Shown here: positions 11,533 to 18,264 of the stretch, piece by piece
How positions within the stretch are numbered: position 1 is the stretch's first letter
Layout of the letters: each line of letters starts with the position of its first letter
IMG/VR virus record: IMGVR_UViG_3300047550_003771
Coordinates: 1 to 39,341 of that record
Length of the DNA stretch: 39,341 nucleotides
Origin: a virus
Strand: one strand, 5' to 3'
Translations under genes and position numbers: made by a program
Notes under the pieces: generated by a model
What the model was told of the DNA's origin: nothing
What the model saw: only the letters and a program-made list of their open reading frames with translations
Database searches by the model: none

Positions 11533-11592
11533 ACGTCCAGCTCGACGTAATACTGAGTGGGGAATCGAATCCCCCGGCATCACACCTGGTAC
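11533..11592 (-). promoter_or_regulatory. divergent family C-like element
   Basis: Minus-strand RNA after the stop at 11,593: hairpin GGGGA-TTCGAT-TCCCC, linker CACTCAGTATT (compare CAGTTATT in family C), then hairpin ACGTC-GAGCTG-GACGT. The order hairpin, linker, hairpin and the placement agree with family C; the sequence has drifted. The first hairpin resembles a tRNA T arm, but no complete tRNA folds here. Confidence 0.45.
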
Positions 11593-11763
11593 TCAGAACG
11601 GAATGTCATCCATTAACGCAGGATGCTCCACCTTCTCCATGTGAATGTTGTCAAGGCAATCATCCTCCCAGCGCCACGCACACATACAGGCTTCTTCCTG
11701 TGTGACAAAGAGGCGCTTCATGGTATAGTCACCTTCGTCAGCTGTAACTAACCAGTAAGTCAT
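11593..11763 (-). CDS. hypothetical 56-residue acidic protein with IPF tail
   Basis: ATG 11,763 to TGA 11,593 encodes MTYWLVTADEGDYTMKRLFVTQEEACMCAWRWEDDCLDN and ends HPALMDDIPF. The layout (strand, strand, helix) resembles the small strand-helix proteins next to it. The last residues MDDIPF are nearly those of the SSB C-terminal tip (DDDIPF). The gene fills a spacer that otherwise looks empty and starts 23 bases after element D1. Confidence 0.6.
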   Translation of the reverse strand: MTYWLVTADEGDYTMKRLFVTQEEACMCAWRWEDDCLDNIHMEKVEHPALMDDIPF

Positions 11764-11785
11764 GGTGTTAACTGCAATGAAATGT

Positions 11786-11817
11786 CTGCGTTTATAGGAT
11801 GCGCAGCCCCCTGTTAA
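11786..11817 (-). promoter_or_regulatory. leader element, family D copy 1
   Basis: Minus-strand RNA: GTTAACAGGGGGCTGCG, loop CATCC and six bases, CGCAG. The stem is CTGCG/CGCAG. The string GGATGCGCAGCCCCC on the plus strand is shared exactly with copy 2. It ends 22 bases before ATG 11,763. A hairpin ATTCCGA/TCGGGAT precedes it (about 11,818-11,840). Confidence 0.55.
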
Positions 11818-11862
11818 TCCCGACCTCAGGCATCGGAATTTAACTATACAAAAACTTAGACT

Positions 11863-11933
11863 GTCTTCTTCCAGAAGACGATCCTTACACCCAAACCCAT
11901 CGCGCGCGATACGAATTCGTATCAGGAATGGGG
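11863..11933. repeat. cluster of perfect palindromes in a non-coding spacer
   Basis: Three adjacent symmetric sequences: GTCTTCT-TCC-AGAAGAC (11,863-11,879), ATCGCGCGCGAT (11,899-11,910) and GATACGAATTCGTATC (11,908-11,923). CCCAT (11,896-11,900) and ATGGG (11,929-11,933) flank the last two as an outer inverted repeat. It lies between the genes at 11,763 and 11,992. Possible operator, origin or structured leader. Confidence 0.55.
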
Positions 11934-11954
11934 GAATAAACGCGGGTGAGGGCT

Positions 11955-11979
11955 ACATAAACCCCTGGTTGCCCAGGGG
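11955..11979 (-). terminator. terminator-like hairpin after the 11992-12273 gene
   Basis: Minus strand: CCCCTGG-GCAA-CCAGGGG followed by TTTATGT, 13 bases after the stop at 11,992. The seven-base-pair stem is identical to that of the plus-strand terminator at 30,426. Confidence 0.6.
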
Positions 11980-11991
11980 AAGAGGTAACCT

Positions 11992-12273
11992 TCAAACCTT
12001 GTGGATGCTGATCGCCTTAATACCTGACTCAGTATTGTAAATACGCATGCTCAGCTTCTCGCCTCGCATGTCACACACAACACTGAACAGATACTTGGGC
12101 GAACACACTCTCCTGACCTCGTGGTACATGAACTCGGCTGAGTTAAACTCCTCGAGCAACGTGTACGCCATCTCCACATATTTGTGGAAAAGCTCCGCGT
12201 TCTGCTCGGTCGGTCGCTCGCCTACATTCAAGCGCCAGTCATACTGCCAGCGACGGATTGCGTTGGTTTCCAT
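11992..12273 (-). CDS. hypothetical 93-residue protein
   Basis: The start is set at ATG 12,273 (METNAIRRWQYDWRLNVGERPTEQNAELF); the frame is open 57 codons further upstream, but that stretch is D2 and low-complexity leader. The protein has helices (FHKYVEMAYTLLEEFNSAEF) and a beta-like end (YLFSVVCDMRGEKLSMRIYNTESGIKAISIHKV). No known family. It is the first gene downstream of the leftward promoter at 12,470-12,497, if that promoter is real. Confidence 0.55.
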   Translation of the reverse strand: METNAIRRWQYDWRLNVGERPTEQNAELFHKYVEMAYTLLEEFNSAEFMYHEVRRVCSPKYLFSVVCDMRGEKLSMRIYNTESGIKAISIHKV

Positions 12274-12295
12274 GGTACGGAATCGTGTGGATTGC

Positions 12296-12326
12296 CTGCG
12301 TGGTACGGATGCGCAGCCCCCGTTAA
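12296..12326 (-). promoter_or_regulatory. leader element, family D copy 2
   Basis: Minus-strand RNA: TTAACGGGGGCTGCG, loop CATCC and six bases, CGCAG; stem CTGCG/CGCAG. It ends 22 bases before ATG 12,273, the same distance as copy 1 from its gene. Confidence 0.55.
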
Positions 12327-12462
12327 ACTTACTTACCCACCCACCCTTTCTTTTTTTCTTCCCACATTTCACTTCGCTCGGGTGTTGGGAGAAGCGCCAG
12401 ATAAATTTTTTTCCTATTTGGGGTATATAAGAGCCCCTTCCCAAATAAAAACCTTTATTTAT

Positions 12463-12497
12463 GTAGTGTTTTATACAGACTTACCCAAACTTTTCAA
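12463..12497 (-). promoter_or_regulatory. leftward sigma-70-type promoter
   Basis: On the minus strand TTGAAA (12,497-12,492), a 16-base spacer and TATAAA (12,475-12,470) form a good promoter that would start near 12,463 and run leftward. A hairpin with a TATATAAG loop (ATTTGGG/CCCAAAT, about 12,416-12,446) lies in the leader. The stretch 12,326-12,460 holds no gene I can support. Confidence 0.6.
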
Positions 12498-12523
12498 CAA
12501 AAAGCCGGGGTGTTATCCCCGGC
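12498..12523 (-). terminator. rho-independent terminator after the 12549-12761 gene
   Basis: Minus strand: GCCGGGG-ATAACA-CCCCGGC followed by TTTTTG. A strong stem and T tract, 26 bases after the stop at 12,549. Its T tract abuts the -35 box of the leftward promoter, a compact terminator-promoter boundary. Confidence 0.8.
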
Positions 12524-12548
12524 GTTGATTACTTATCGTATTTATACC

Positions 12549-12761
12549 CTATTCACCTTTGCTTCTGCGGTAAGCAAGGGTTGCTTGCTTTGCTTTTTGG
12601 AAGGATTCTTCATCAGGAAGTTCGTATGCAAGGCTTTTTCTTGCTTCTGTAACAAAATCACGTACCTCTAGCGAGTCTTTACCGGACTTTGCCATCTCCA
12701 TCGCCTTATTTTTAATAGCTTCTAGCCCTTCTACTCGCTTCTGCCTGGTACCGGCGTCCAT
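12549..12761 (-). CDS. hypothetical 70-residue basic helical protein
   Basis: From ATG 12,761 (MDAGTRQKRVEGLEAIKNKAMEMAKSGKDSLEVRDF). Helical and basic, ending KQATLAYRRSKGE. It is a single-gene leftward unit at the divergence point, with an extended -10 box (TGGTATAGA) about 30 bases upstream and its own terminator downstream. The isolated, divergent position suits a small early regulator, but the sequence has no clear helix-turn-helix. Confidence 0.6.
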   Translation of the reverse strand: MDAGTRQKRVEGLEAIKNKAMEMAKSGKDSLEVRDFVTEARKSLAYELPDEESFQKAKQATLAYRRSKGE

Positions 12762-12802
12762 TTGTTTTCTAATTCCTGCTTACTTTTAAGTCTATACCAT
12801 CC

Positions 12803-12808
12803 TAAAAT
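12803..12808 (+). promoter_or_regulatory. late promoter-like box CCTAAAATAC
   Basis: TAAAAT 36 bases before ATG 12,845, the first of the repeated TA(G/T/A)AAT boxes of the rightward module. It lies in the divergent spacer with the leftward 12,761 gene. Confidence 0.45.
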
Positions 12809-12844
12809 ACAAATATTGGTCATATTAAACAGATAAGGCTAGCC

Positions 12845-15775
12845 ATGGTACTTGCACCTGCTGATTTCTACGCCTACAGCCGTGCCACAGGTGTCCCGGT
12901 ACCAGAAGATCCGGAAGAAAGGGCTCAGATGGCCCCAGAAGTCCTTGCATTCCGCCGTAATCAGCTTGTTGCCCCCCGCGAAGAGTCAAATCTGCTCCAA
13001 AACCTTGGCCTTGCGGCGGCAGGCTTAGGTCTTGCAGGTCTTGGAGCCTTTGGTGCTACGCGTTTGCTGCGTCGCCAGCCAGCTGCAGCAGAAGGATTAG
13101 TTAGTGGCCGTCAATCAAGTGAAGAAGCAGTTCGTGAAATTGCTAATTTTAACAAAGAAACGCCTGTTCAACCAAGCAAAGAGCCTCCTGTTGGAGCTCA
13201 AGATAATCTCACTTCGTTTTTACGTGATTTAAGGGAACGCGAAGAACTTAGGAGTATTCCACGTCCTACAACTCCTTATCGACCTGGTTCTATTGCCGAT
13301 CGTGTAGCACGGCAAATGCTTGAAAGTTCTGAAGAACGTAATCCAGAATCCCCCTCTTATATTTCAAAGCTAAATGAACGGAAAGCTGTTCGTGCACAAC
13401 AAAATCAAGAACTTGCAAATACTGTAAGAAATGCTCTCCTTAGTGGAGAAGAGCAAAGTGGGTATGATTTATCTACGCCACAAGTAGAAACAGCTGGTAA
13501 GTCAGCACAACAAGCATTAAATGAGGCAAAAGAACGCAGGCAACAACGTCAACCAGCACCAATAACACGTGATTGGAATCAAAAACTATTTGATGATCGT
13601 GGCATGCTTCGTACCGAGGTGATTCTTAATCATCTTGGAGATGATAATGTTGTGCCTCGTTCAATAGCACAACAGTTAATGTCTAGTGCAATAAAAGATG
13701 CTAGAGGAAACGTTCTTTCCTTCAAAGATTCAAATGCTGTTTTTACAGCTACCCGTCACGTACGTGAAAATCTTTTAGCTCATGATTATCAAGACTCTAT
13801 TAAAAATTATTTGGTCACAGAGCCAGGAGATTATCAAGCTATTCAATCGCGTGGTTTTGGTTGGTCTGCAAAACCTGCTTTGCAAACAGATGTTGTTACT
13901 GTGCAAAGAGGAGAAGAAGGCAAACCTGAAGTTGTAAATATATCAAGGAGAGCTTCTGGCAAATTTGACGTTAGCGATTACGAACCTTTATATCTTGATG
14001 AACATGGTAATTTAATCCGTAAATCGGATATTGGCACAAGTGGCACACCAGATGCTTCGACGGGAACCGGCATTGGAGAAGAAGTAGGGCAAGCTGTTGC
14101 TTTTGTTCCTAGGGAAGAAGTAGCTAAATTTGTTGCCTCCCCTGGTGCCACAGGTTCCGGTACCGAACGTTACAAAGGACAGGGTGTTGGATATGCCATT
14201 GGCGGCGTAAAAGAATTTGGAGGCAGCTCGGGCACTGGTACTTCTGGTGAGGTTAATTCCTTGCCTGTTTTATCTGTAGATGAACATATTCAGCAAGGCT
14301 TTGTAGGCCAATCTTCAAGTGGTAATATCTACGCAAAAGTAAAACCAGTTTCTTTGGTTGGAGATTCTCGTTTACAAACAAGACTTGATCAAGAGTATGG
14401 TAATTTCTTTTATAAACATCCGGTTACTGGAAAATACTGGCAATCACCAGAAGAAGCTGCTGCGTTTGTAAATCAAGTTCATGAACAGTTTAATCAAAAA
14501 CAACTTGGACAAATCAATACGCAACTTCAAACAACTGAAGTTTATCGCGGCCCATTAGAAGTTGCTTTGTCGGATCCAGCGGGAAGACGGCGTAAAACTT
14601 TTGTTGATCCTTATCAGCGTTTGTCTGCTACTGATGAGTCAACTTTGTCTTCTCAAATGCAAGACATTCTTTTACAAAAAGGCGTGATTCAAGAAACACA
14701 AACAGAAGAAGGTGCTAAATATTTACGTCAAACTCGTTATTCGGTTCCTGAAATTATTGATGGACAAGAAACAAAGGCGTGGACGCTTGGTCTTGGTCAT
14801 GTTGGTCAGTTTGAAACTACCCTAGAACAAGGTAAGCGTAATAATTATGAATATTTACAGGCTGTACAAAATGCATACGAATCATTAACCGGCAATCGTT
14901 TGGCAGATCTTGATCTTGCTATTACGCTTCATCAGAAAAAAGGTGGTCAATTTCTTGGAGGACCCTCTGCTAACCCCTACTTAAATAAAGCACTTACAAT
15001 TGCTAATACTATTACTCAAGTTGCAGAACCTACGCGGCAACGAGTTCTTGAACCTGGTGCAACAGAACAATTGACTGAGCGTTATGGTTTGGGTGCTAGC
15101 GTTTCCGAACGTCCTTCTCGTACTTTACCTTCAAGGCAACGTACTGTTCCTTTAGTTTCTGCATCTTCTGAGCCTGTTTATGAATGGAATGAAGAAAAAG
15201 AGATAATGGAGTACATTGGTGATCAAATAAAATATCGCACAATAAATAAAGAAATTTCTCCTGAAGAAATAGGTGGTAGGCGACTTGCTGCTGCAATGCT
15301 TGACTATCGCGAAAGATCTGGTCAGCCAATGAGGCGTACTGACTTTTTGCAGATGTCTTTAGATATTGCAAATCAAGAAGGTGCAGATCCACTAGACGTT
15401 CAACGGCAGGCGATGTTATCTGCAAGAGGCTCTGGACAAGCTCGTGCCACTGGTCGAATGATGCAAGAAGGTCGACGTGGCTTGTCGGCTATGGATAGAA
15501 TTTCCCCTGCTGAAGAAGTTGCTCAAACTGTAGCTGCTTATGATTTTGGAGAAACTGTCGGGGGAGATATTGAGGCCGCCATTCAAAGCTCACGTGCTCT
15601 TGAGATTGATCCTGAATTAGCTGCACGCCAAGCCGCACGCGCTAAAATAGAACCACCCGGAGCAACAGAAACATTTTCTGTCGATGATCAACGGGTTTCT
15701 GAGCGCATAGCACATGCGCTCAGTCAGGCGCACGCACAAAAACAACGTCGCTTAGGTAAACGTAGTAAGCGTTAA
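12845..15775 (+). CDS. large structural protein of unknown function, 976 residues
   Basis: First gene of the rightward module, ATG 12,845 with AAGG upstream. The N-terminus (MVLAPADFYAYSRATGVPVPEDPEERAQMAPEVLAFRRNQLV) is followed by a Gly/Ala/Leu hydrophobic segment at about residues 51-73 (NLGLAAAGLGLAGLGAFGATRLL). Long Gln/Glu/Arg-rich regions and a Gly/Ser/Thr-rich stretch (about 395-475) come next. The C-terminus is basic (KQRRLGKRSKR). It shares the glycine-zipper segment with the following genes. No enzyme motif was seen. Size and place suggest a virion protein, perhaps internal; this is inference. Confidence 0.65.
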   Translation: MVLAPADFYAYSRATGVPVPEDPEERAQMAPEVLAFRRNQLVAPREESNLLQNLGLAAAGLGLAGLGAFGATRLLRRQPAAAEGLVSGRQSSEEAVREIANFNKETPVQPSKEPPVGAQDNLTSFLRDLREREELRSIPRPTTPYRPGSIADRVARQMLESSEERNPESPSYISKLNERKAVRAQQNQELANTVRNALLSGEEQSGYDLSTPQVETAGKSAQQALNEAKERRQQRQPAPITRDWNQKLFDDRGMLRTEVILNHLGDDNVVPRSIAQQLMSSAIKDARGNVLSFKDSNAVFTATRHVRENLLAHDYQDSIKNYLVTEPGDYQAIQSRGFGWSAKPALQTDVVTVQRGEEGKPEVVNISRRASGKFDVSDYEPLYLDEHGNLIRKSDIGTSGTPDASTGTGIGEEVGQAVAFVPREEVAKFVASPGATGSGTERYKGQGVGYAIGGVKEFGGSSGTGTSGEVNSLPVLSVDEHIQQGFVGQSSSGNIYAKVKPVSLVGDSRLQTRLDQEYGNFFYKHPVTGKYWQSPEEAAAFVNQVHEQFNQKQLGQINTQLQTTEVYRGPLEVALSDPAGRRRKTFVDPYQRLSATDESTLSSQMQDILLQKGVIQETQTEEGAKYLRQTRYSVPEIIDGQETKAWTLGLGHVGQFETTLEQGKRNNYEYLQAVQNAYESLTGNRLADLDLAITLHQKKGGQFLGGPSANPYLNKALTIANTITQVAEPTRQRVLEPGATEQLTERYGLGASVSERPSRTLPSRQRTVPLVSASSEPVYEWNEEKEIMEYIGDQIKYRTINKEISPEEIGGRRLAAAMLDYRERSGQPMRRTDFLQMSLDIANQEGADPLDVQRQAMLSARGSGQARATGRMMQEGRRGLSAMDRISPAEEVAQTVAAYDFGETVGGDIEAAIQSSRALEIDPELAARQAARAKIEPPGATETFSVDDQRVSERIAHALSQAHAQKQRRLGKRSKR

Positions 15776-15777
15776 TC

Positions 15778-16014
15778 ATGGCTGAAGAAAACAAAAAGGA
15801 TAAAAAAGATAAGAAGTGGATCCAGGGGATGGACATGAAGGAAGGTGCCTTTACTGCTAAAGCCAAGCGTAAAGGCATTACTACTTCTCAACTTCAAGAA
15901 AATGTCTTGTCTAATCCTGAGAAATATGATGAACGTACTGTTAAACAAGCCAGGTTACGTAAGACGCTGGTAGGCTTACACAGTAAGAAGAAATCTAAAG
16001 CTGCTGAAAGCTGA
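15778..16014 (+). CDS. small lysine-rich protein with 'MDMKEGAFTAKAKRKG' motif
   Basis: 78 residues, starting 2 bases after the previous stop. The N-terminus is Lys/Asp-rich (ENKKDKKDKKWIQGMDMKEGAFTAKAKRKG), then a helix ending KKKSKAAES. The 'M.MkkGAft.kA' motif occurs in small phage proteins near packaging genes; the role is unknown. Its stop overlaps the next ATG by 1 base (TGATG). Confidence 0.65.
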   Translation: MAEENKKDKKDKKWIQGMDMKEGAFTAKAKRKGITTSQLQENVLSNPEKYDERTVKQARLRKTLVGLHSKKKSKAAES

Positions 16015-16661
16015 TGGCTCGCGACGCAAGGCTTGATCTAGGACGTTACATTCGTAACCCCTTTAACAAGAACTCAGCCAACAATAAAAAACTAGACTTT
16101 GATGACCTGTTTCGCTCCAAACCAGAAACAGGTGATTATCCCTGGAACCCATCAAGATTTGATCAGGTAGACCTTGTAAAACGTGCAATGACACGTAAGG
16201 TTACCTTAAACCCTGATTTGAATTTTGTTGGTAATGCACCTTTTTTTGATAACAATCAAGAGGTAACACCAGAGTATGAACTTTTTGCTGGTCTTGGTCG
16301 CTTTAAACGACTAGACTATGATTTTGAAGAAGGGCGTCCTAAAACATTTCAGAGGCCCCAAGATCAACCTGATTTCAATCCTCAATGGGTAGAAGCATAT
16401 AAATTAAGTCCTACTCTTAATCCAGAAGATCGAGCTAGAAATCCAATGCCACGTCTTCGCAACCCGGATCCTAATGGCTATTTAATGACAACTGCTGAAA
16501 GTCGCGCTAAGAACGAAATAGAAGATAATAAGTCTGTTGCTGATTTACTTACAGAAGATACTTCAGCTAGTAAAAAAGAAAAAGAGAAAGAAGACAGGGA
16601 AGGAGAAGAGCTTGCTACACAAACAGAACAAGACACTGGTGTTAAGCCAATGACAACTTGA
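16014..16661 (+). CDS. hypothetical 215-residue polar protein
   Basis: Starts at ATG 16,014 in TGATG coupling. Rich in Asn, Pro, Asp and Arg with little hydrophobic core (GRYIRNPFNKNSANNKKLDFDDLF; PETGDYPWNPSRFDQVDLV). It ends in a Lys/Glu coiled stretch (SASKKEKEKEDREGEELATQTEQ). It looks partly disordered. Position within the virion-protein run suggests a structural or assembly role; nothing more can be said. Confidence 0.6.
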   Translation: MARDARLDLGRYIRNPFNKNSANNKKLDFDDLFRSKPETGDYPWNPSRFDQVDLVKRAMTRKVTLNPDLNFVGNAPFFDNNQEVTPEYELFAGLGRFKRLDYDFEEGRPKTFQRPQDQPDFNPQWVEAYKLSPTLNPEDRARNPMPRLRNPDPNGYLMTTAESRAKNEIEDNKSVADLLTEDTSASKKEKEKEDREGEELATQTEQDTGVKPMTT

Positions 16662-16663
16662 TT

Positions 16664-16669
16664 TAAAAT
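16664..16669 (+). promoter_or_regulatory. late promoter-like box TTTAAAATG
   Basis: TAAAAT 20 bases before ATG 16,690. Confidence 0.35.
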
Positions 16670-16689
16670 GGCAATATGGCAAGAGGCGC

Positions 16690-17274
16690 ATGGCAAGTTC
16701 ATCTGTAGGTAACCTATTTAGAAAATTAGTAGGACCAACTTCTCGTGGTGCGGCAGTTGCTGCGCTCCCTGGCGCAGGCCTTAACTTTGCTCTTGGCGCA
16801 TTATCGGGTAACCCTGCTGCAGGTGCTGCATATGCCGCAGGTGACTTCTTGCTTAACTACCCGTTAGTTGGTTTAGCACGCAAGATTGCCCCTGGTACAC
16901 CAGGTGGTATGGCTACTATTCGCACTAAAACAGGTCAGGTTATTCAGAAAGAAATTCCACACATGCCATCTCAGCTTGAAAGTGGTGTTAACTTTGCTGC
17001 CAGCCTTGCTTCTGCACCTTTAGTTGATATTGCAACACAAGGCAAGTTATATCCGCAAGCACAACAGATTGCGCAAGTTGAGCCGACGCAACAATCACAA
17101 GAGCAACAGCTATATCAACAAGCTCTTCAACGTCAGCAGATTAACCAACTTCAACAACAAGCCTTAGCTCCTGGCACACAATTCCAAATGCAAGGCATTG
17201 AACAAACTGCGTTCCACTACCCAGGTATTACCCTGCCTCCTGAGATGCGGGAACTCATGCAACCCAGTGCTTGA
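16690..17274 (+). CDS. glycine-zipper protein, 194 residues, possible internal virion protein
   Basis: ATG 16,690 with AGAGG close upstream. Residues 17-62 are hydrophobic and Gly/Ala-rich (GAAVAALPGAGLNFALGALSGN, then AAGAAYAAGDFLLNYPLVGLA), a pattern able to insert into membranes. The C-terminal half is Gln-rich (QQSQEQQLYQQALQRQQINQ). With the next genes it forms a set of Ala/Gly/Gln-rich proteins. Such sets in tailed phages often are ejected internal proteins; this is inferred from composition and position only. Confidence 0.6.
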   Translation: MASSSVGNLFRKLVGPTSRGAAVAALPGAGLNFALGALSGNPAAGAAYAAGDFLLNYPLVGLARKIAPGTPGGMATIRTKTGQVIQKEIPHMPSQLESGVNFAASLASAPLVDIATQGKLYPQAQQIAQVEPTQQSQEQQLYQQALQRQQINQLQQQALAPGTQFQMQGIEQTAFHYPGITLPPEMRELMQPSA

Positions 17275-17276
17275 TC

Positions 17277-18221
17277 ATGGATGTTCTTCAGCAAGCACAA
17301 CAGCTTTTACGAGATTATAAAGCTGGTTTTAAGACGGCAGATCGTATCCAAATGGATATGATTGCCACTGCCAAGGAAAAAAATCTTTCCTATGGGCAAA
17401 GCATCTTAGGTCCTGGCTTTAAAAAAGAACTAGGCGTACAAGGAATTACTGCACGTCAAACACCGGCGCAATTTCTTGGTGCTTATACATCCAGAGCTTT
17501 AATTGATGTTGCTAACGATGGAACGCGTTCATATTACTGGCGTTTTAACCATCCTTTAGCTATTGCAGATAAGTTGGTTGGCTTAGGTGTTAATAAAGAT
17601 ATGCTTGCTTCTCCTACGGCACGTGCAGCTATTGGCTTAGGTGTTGCTGTTCCAGCTATTGCTGCCACTGGCTTATATGACATCACTAATTTAGATGAGC
17701 AAGGCCGTCCAAAAGGTTTTGCTCAATCCTATGCACCAAAAGGTGCAGAAGATCGCAGAACAACTGGTCAACCAGTACAAGAAATATTTGAACGTTTTGT
17801 TCTTCAACGCAGTGGTGATCCTCTGAAATATGCTACAGCCAAAGCAGAAATTCCAGATCTTACCCCACAGCGATATGCAAACTACATGAATTTTATGTAC
17901 CAGGACAAAGGTTTATTTGGTCTTGGTATCGTGAAGGGCACCATGGAAAACCTACAGGGTACTCCTGAGATCCGCATGCTTGGTTTCCCTGTCAATGCCC
18001 CTATGGTTGGTGGTTTTGCGGGCGGTACAGTCGCCGCTAACCTCGCCACTAGAGCCCCTGGTACCCCAAGGCAAAAAGCAGTGCGTGGCCTCATTGGAGG
18101 CCTTGCCGGCTCCTTAGGTGGCGTTGGTGTTGGTAACGTCGTTAACCAAGTCATCAAGAACAATATCAACAACCAACAACTTGCCGCTACACAATTAAAT
18201 TCTCAACTGCCAATGCAGTGA
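17277..18221 (+). CDS. virion protein candidate with Gly-rich hydrophobic C-terminus, 314 residues
   Basis: ATG 17,277 is chosen (MDVLQQAQQLLRDYKAGFKTADRIQ), 2 bases after the previous stop. A hydrophobic segment sits near residues 118-136 (IGLGVAVPAIAATGLYDI). A longer Gly/Ala segment lies at about 239-289 (NAPMVGGFAGGTVAANLATRA... GLIGGLAGSLGGVGVGNVV). The middle is soluble and basic. The double glycine-zipper segments suggest membrane contact. Function unknown. Confidence 0.6.
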   Translation: MDVLQQAQQLLRDYKAGFKTADRIQMDMIATAKEKNLSYGQSILGPGFKKELGVQGITARQTPAQFLGAYTSRALIDVANDGTRSYYWRFNHPLAIADKLVGLGVNKDMLASPTARAAIGLGVAVPAIAATGLYDITNLDEQGRPKGFAQSYAPKGAEDRRTTGQPVQEIFERFVLQRSGDPLKYATAKAEIPDLTPQRYANYMNFMYQDKGLFGLGIVKGTMENLQGTPEIRMLGFPVNAPMVGGFAGGTVAANLATRAPGTPRQKAVRGLIGGLAGSLGGVGVGNVVNQVIKNNINNQQLAATQLNSQLPMQ

Positions 18222-18234
18222 GTTTAGTAACTGC

Positions 18235-18240
18235 TAGAAT
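18235..18240 (+). promoter_or_regulatory. late promoter-like box TGCTAGAAT
   Basis: TAGAAT with an upstream TG (extended -10 form), 24 bases before ATG 18,265; no -35 box visible. Confidence 0.5.
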
Positions 18241-18264
18241 CAACTTAAAGAGGTAATTAAATTA

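Noticed and set aside
11551-11580. tRNA gene suggested by a T-arm-like hairpin
   Set aside because: No matching acceptor, D or anticodon arms fold around it on either strand; placement agrees with a divergent C element.
4217-11592. CRISPR-like array, because of many repeats
   Set aside because: Copies are far apart, of unequal length, separated by genes and conserved in fold more than in sequence.
15096-15425. 109-residue minus-strand frame inside the 976-residue gene
   Set aside because: Leu/Gln-rich shadow frame without ribosome site, fully inside a well-supported gene.
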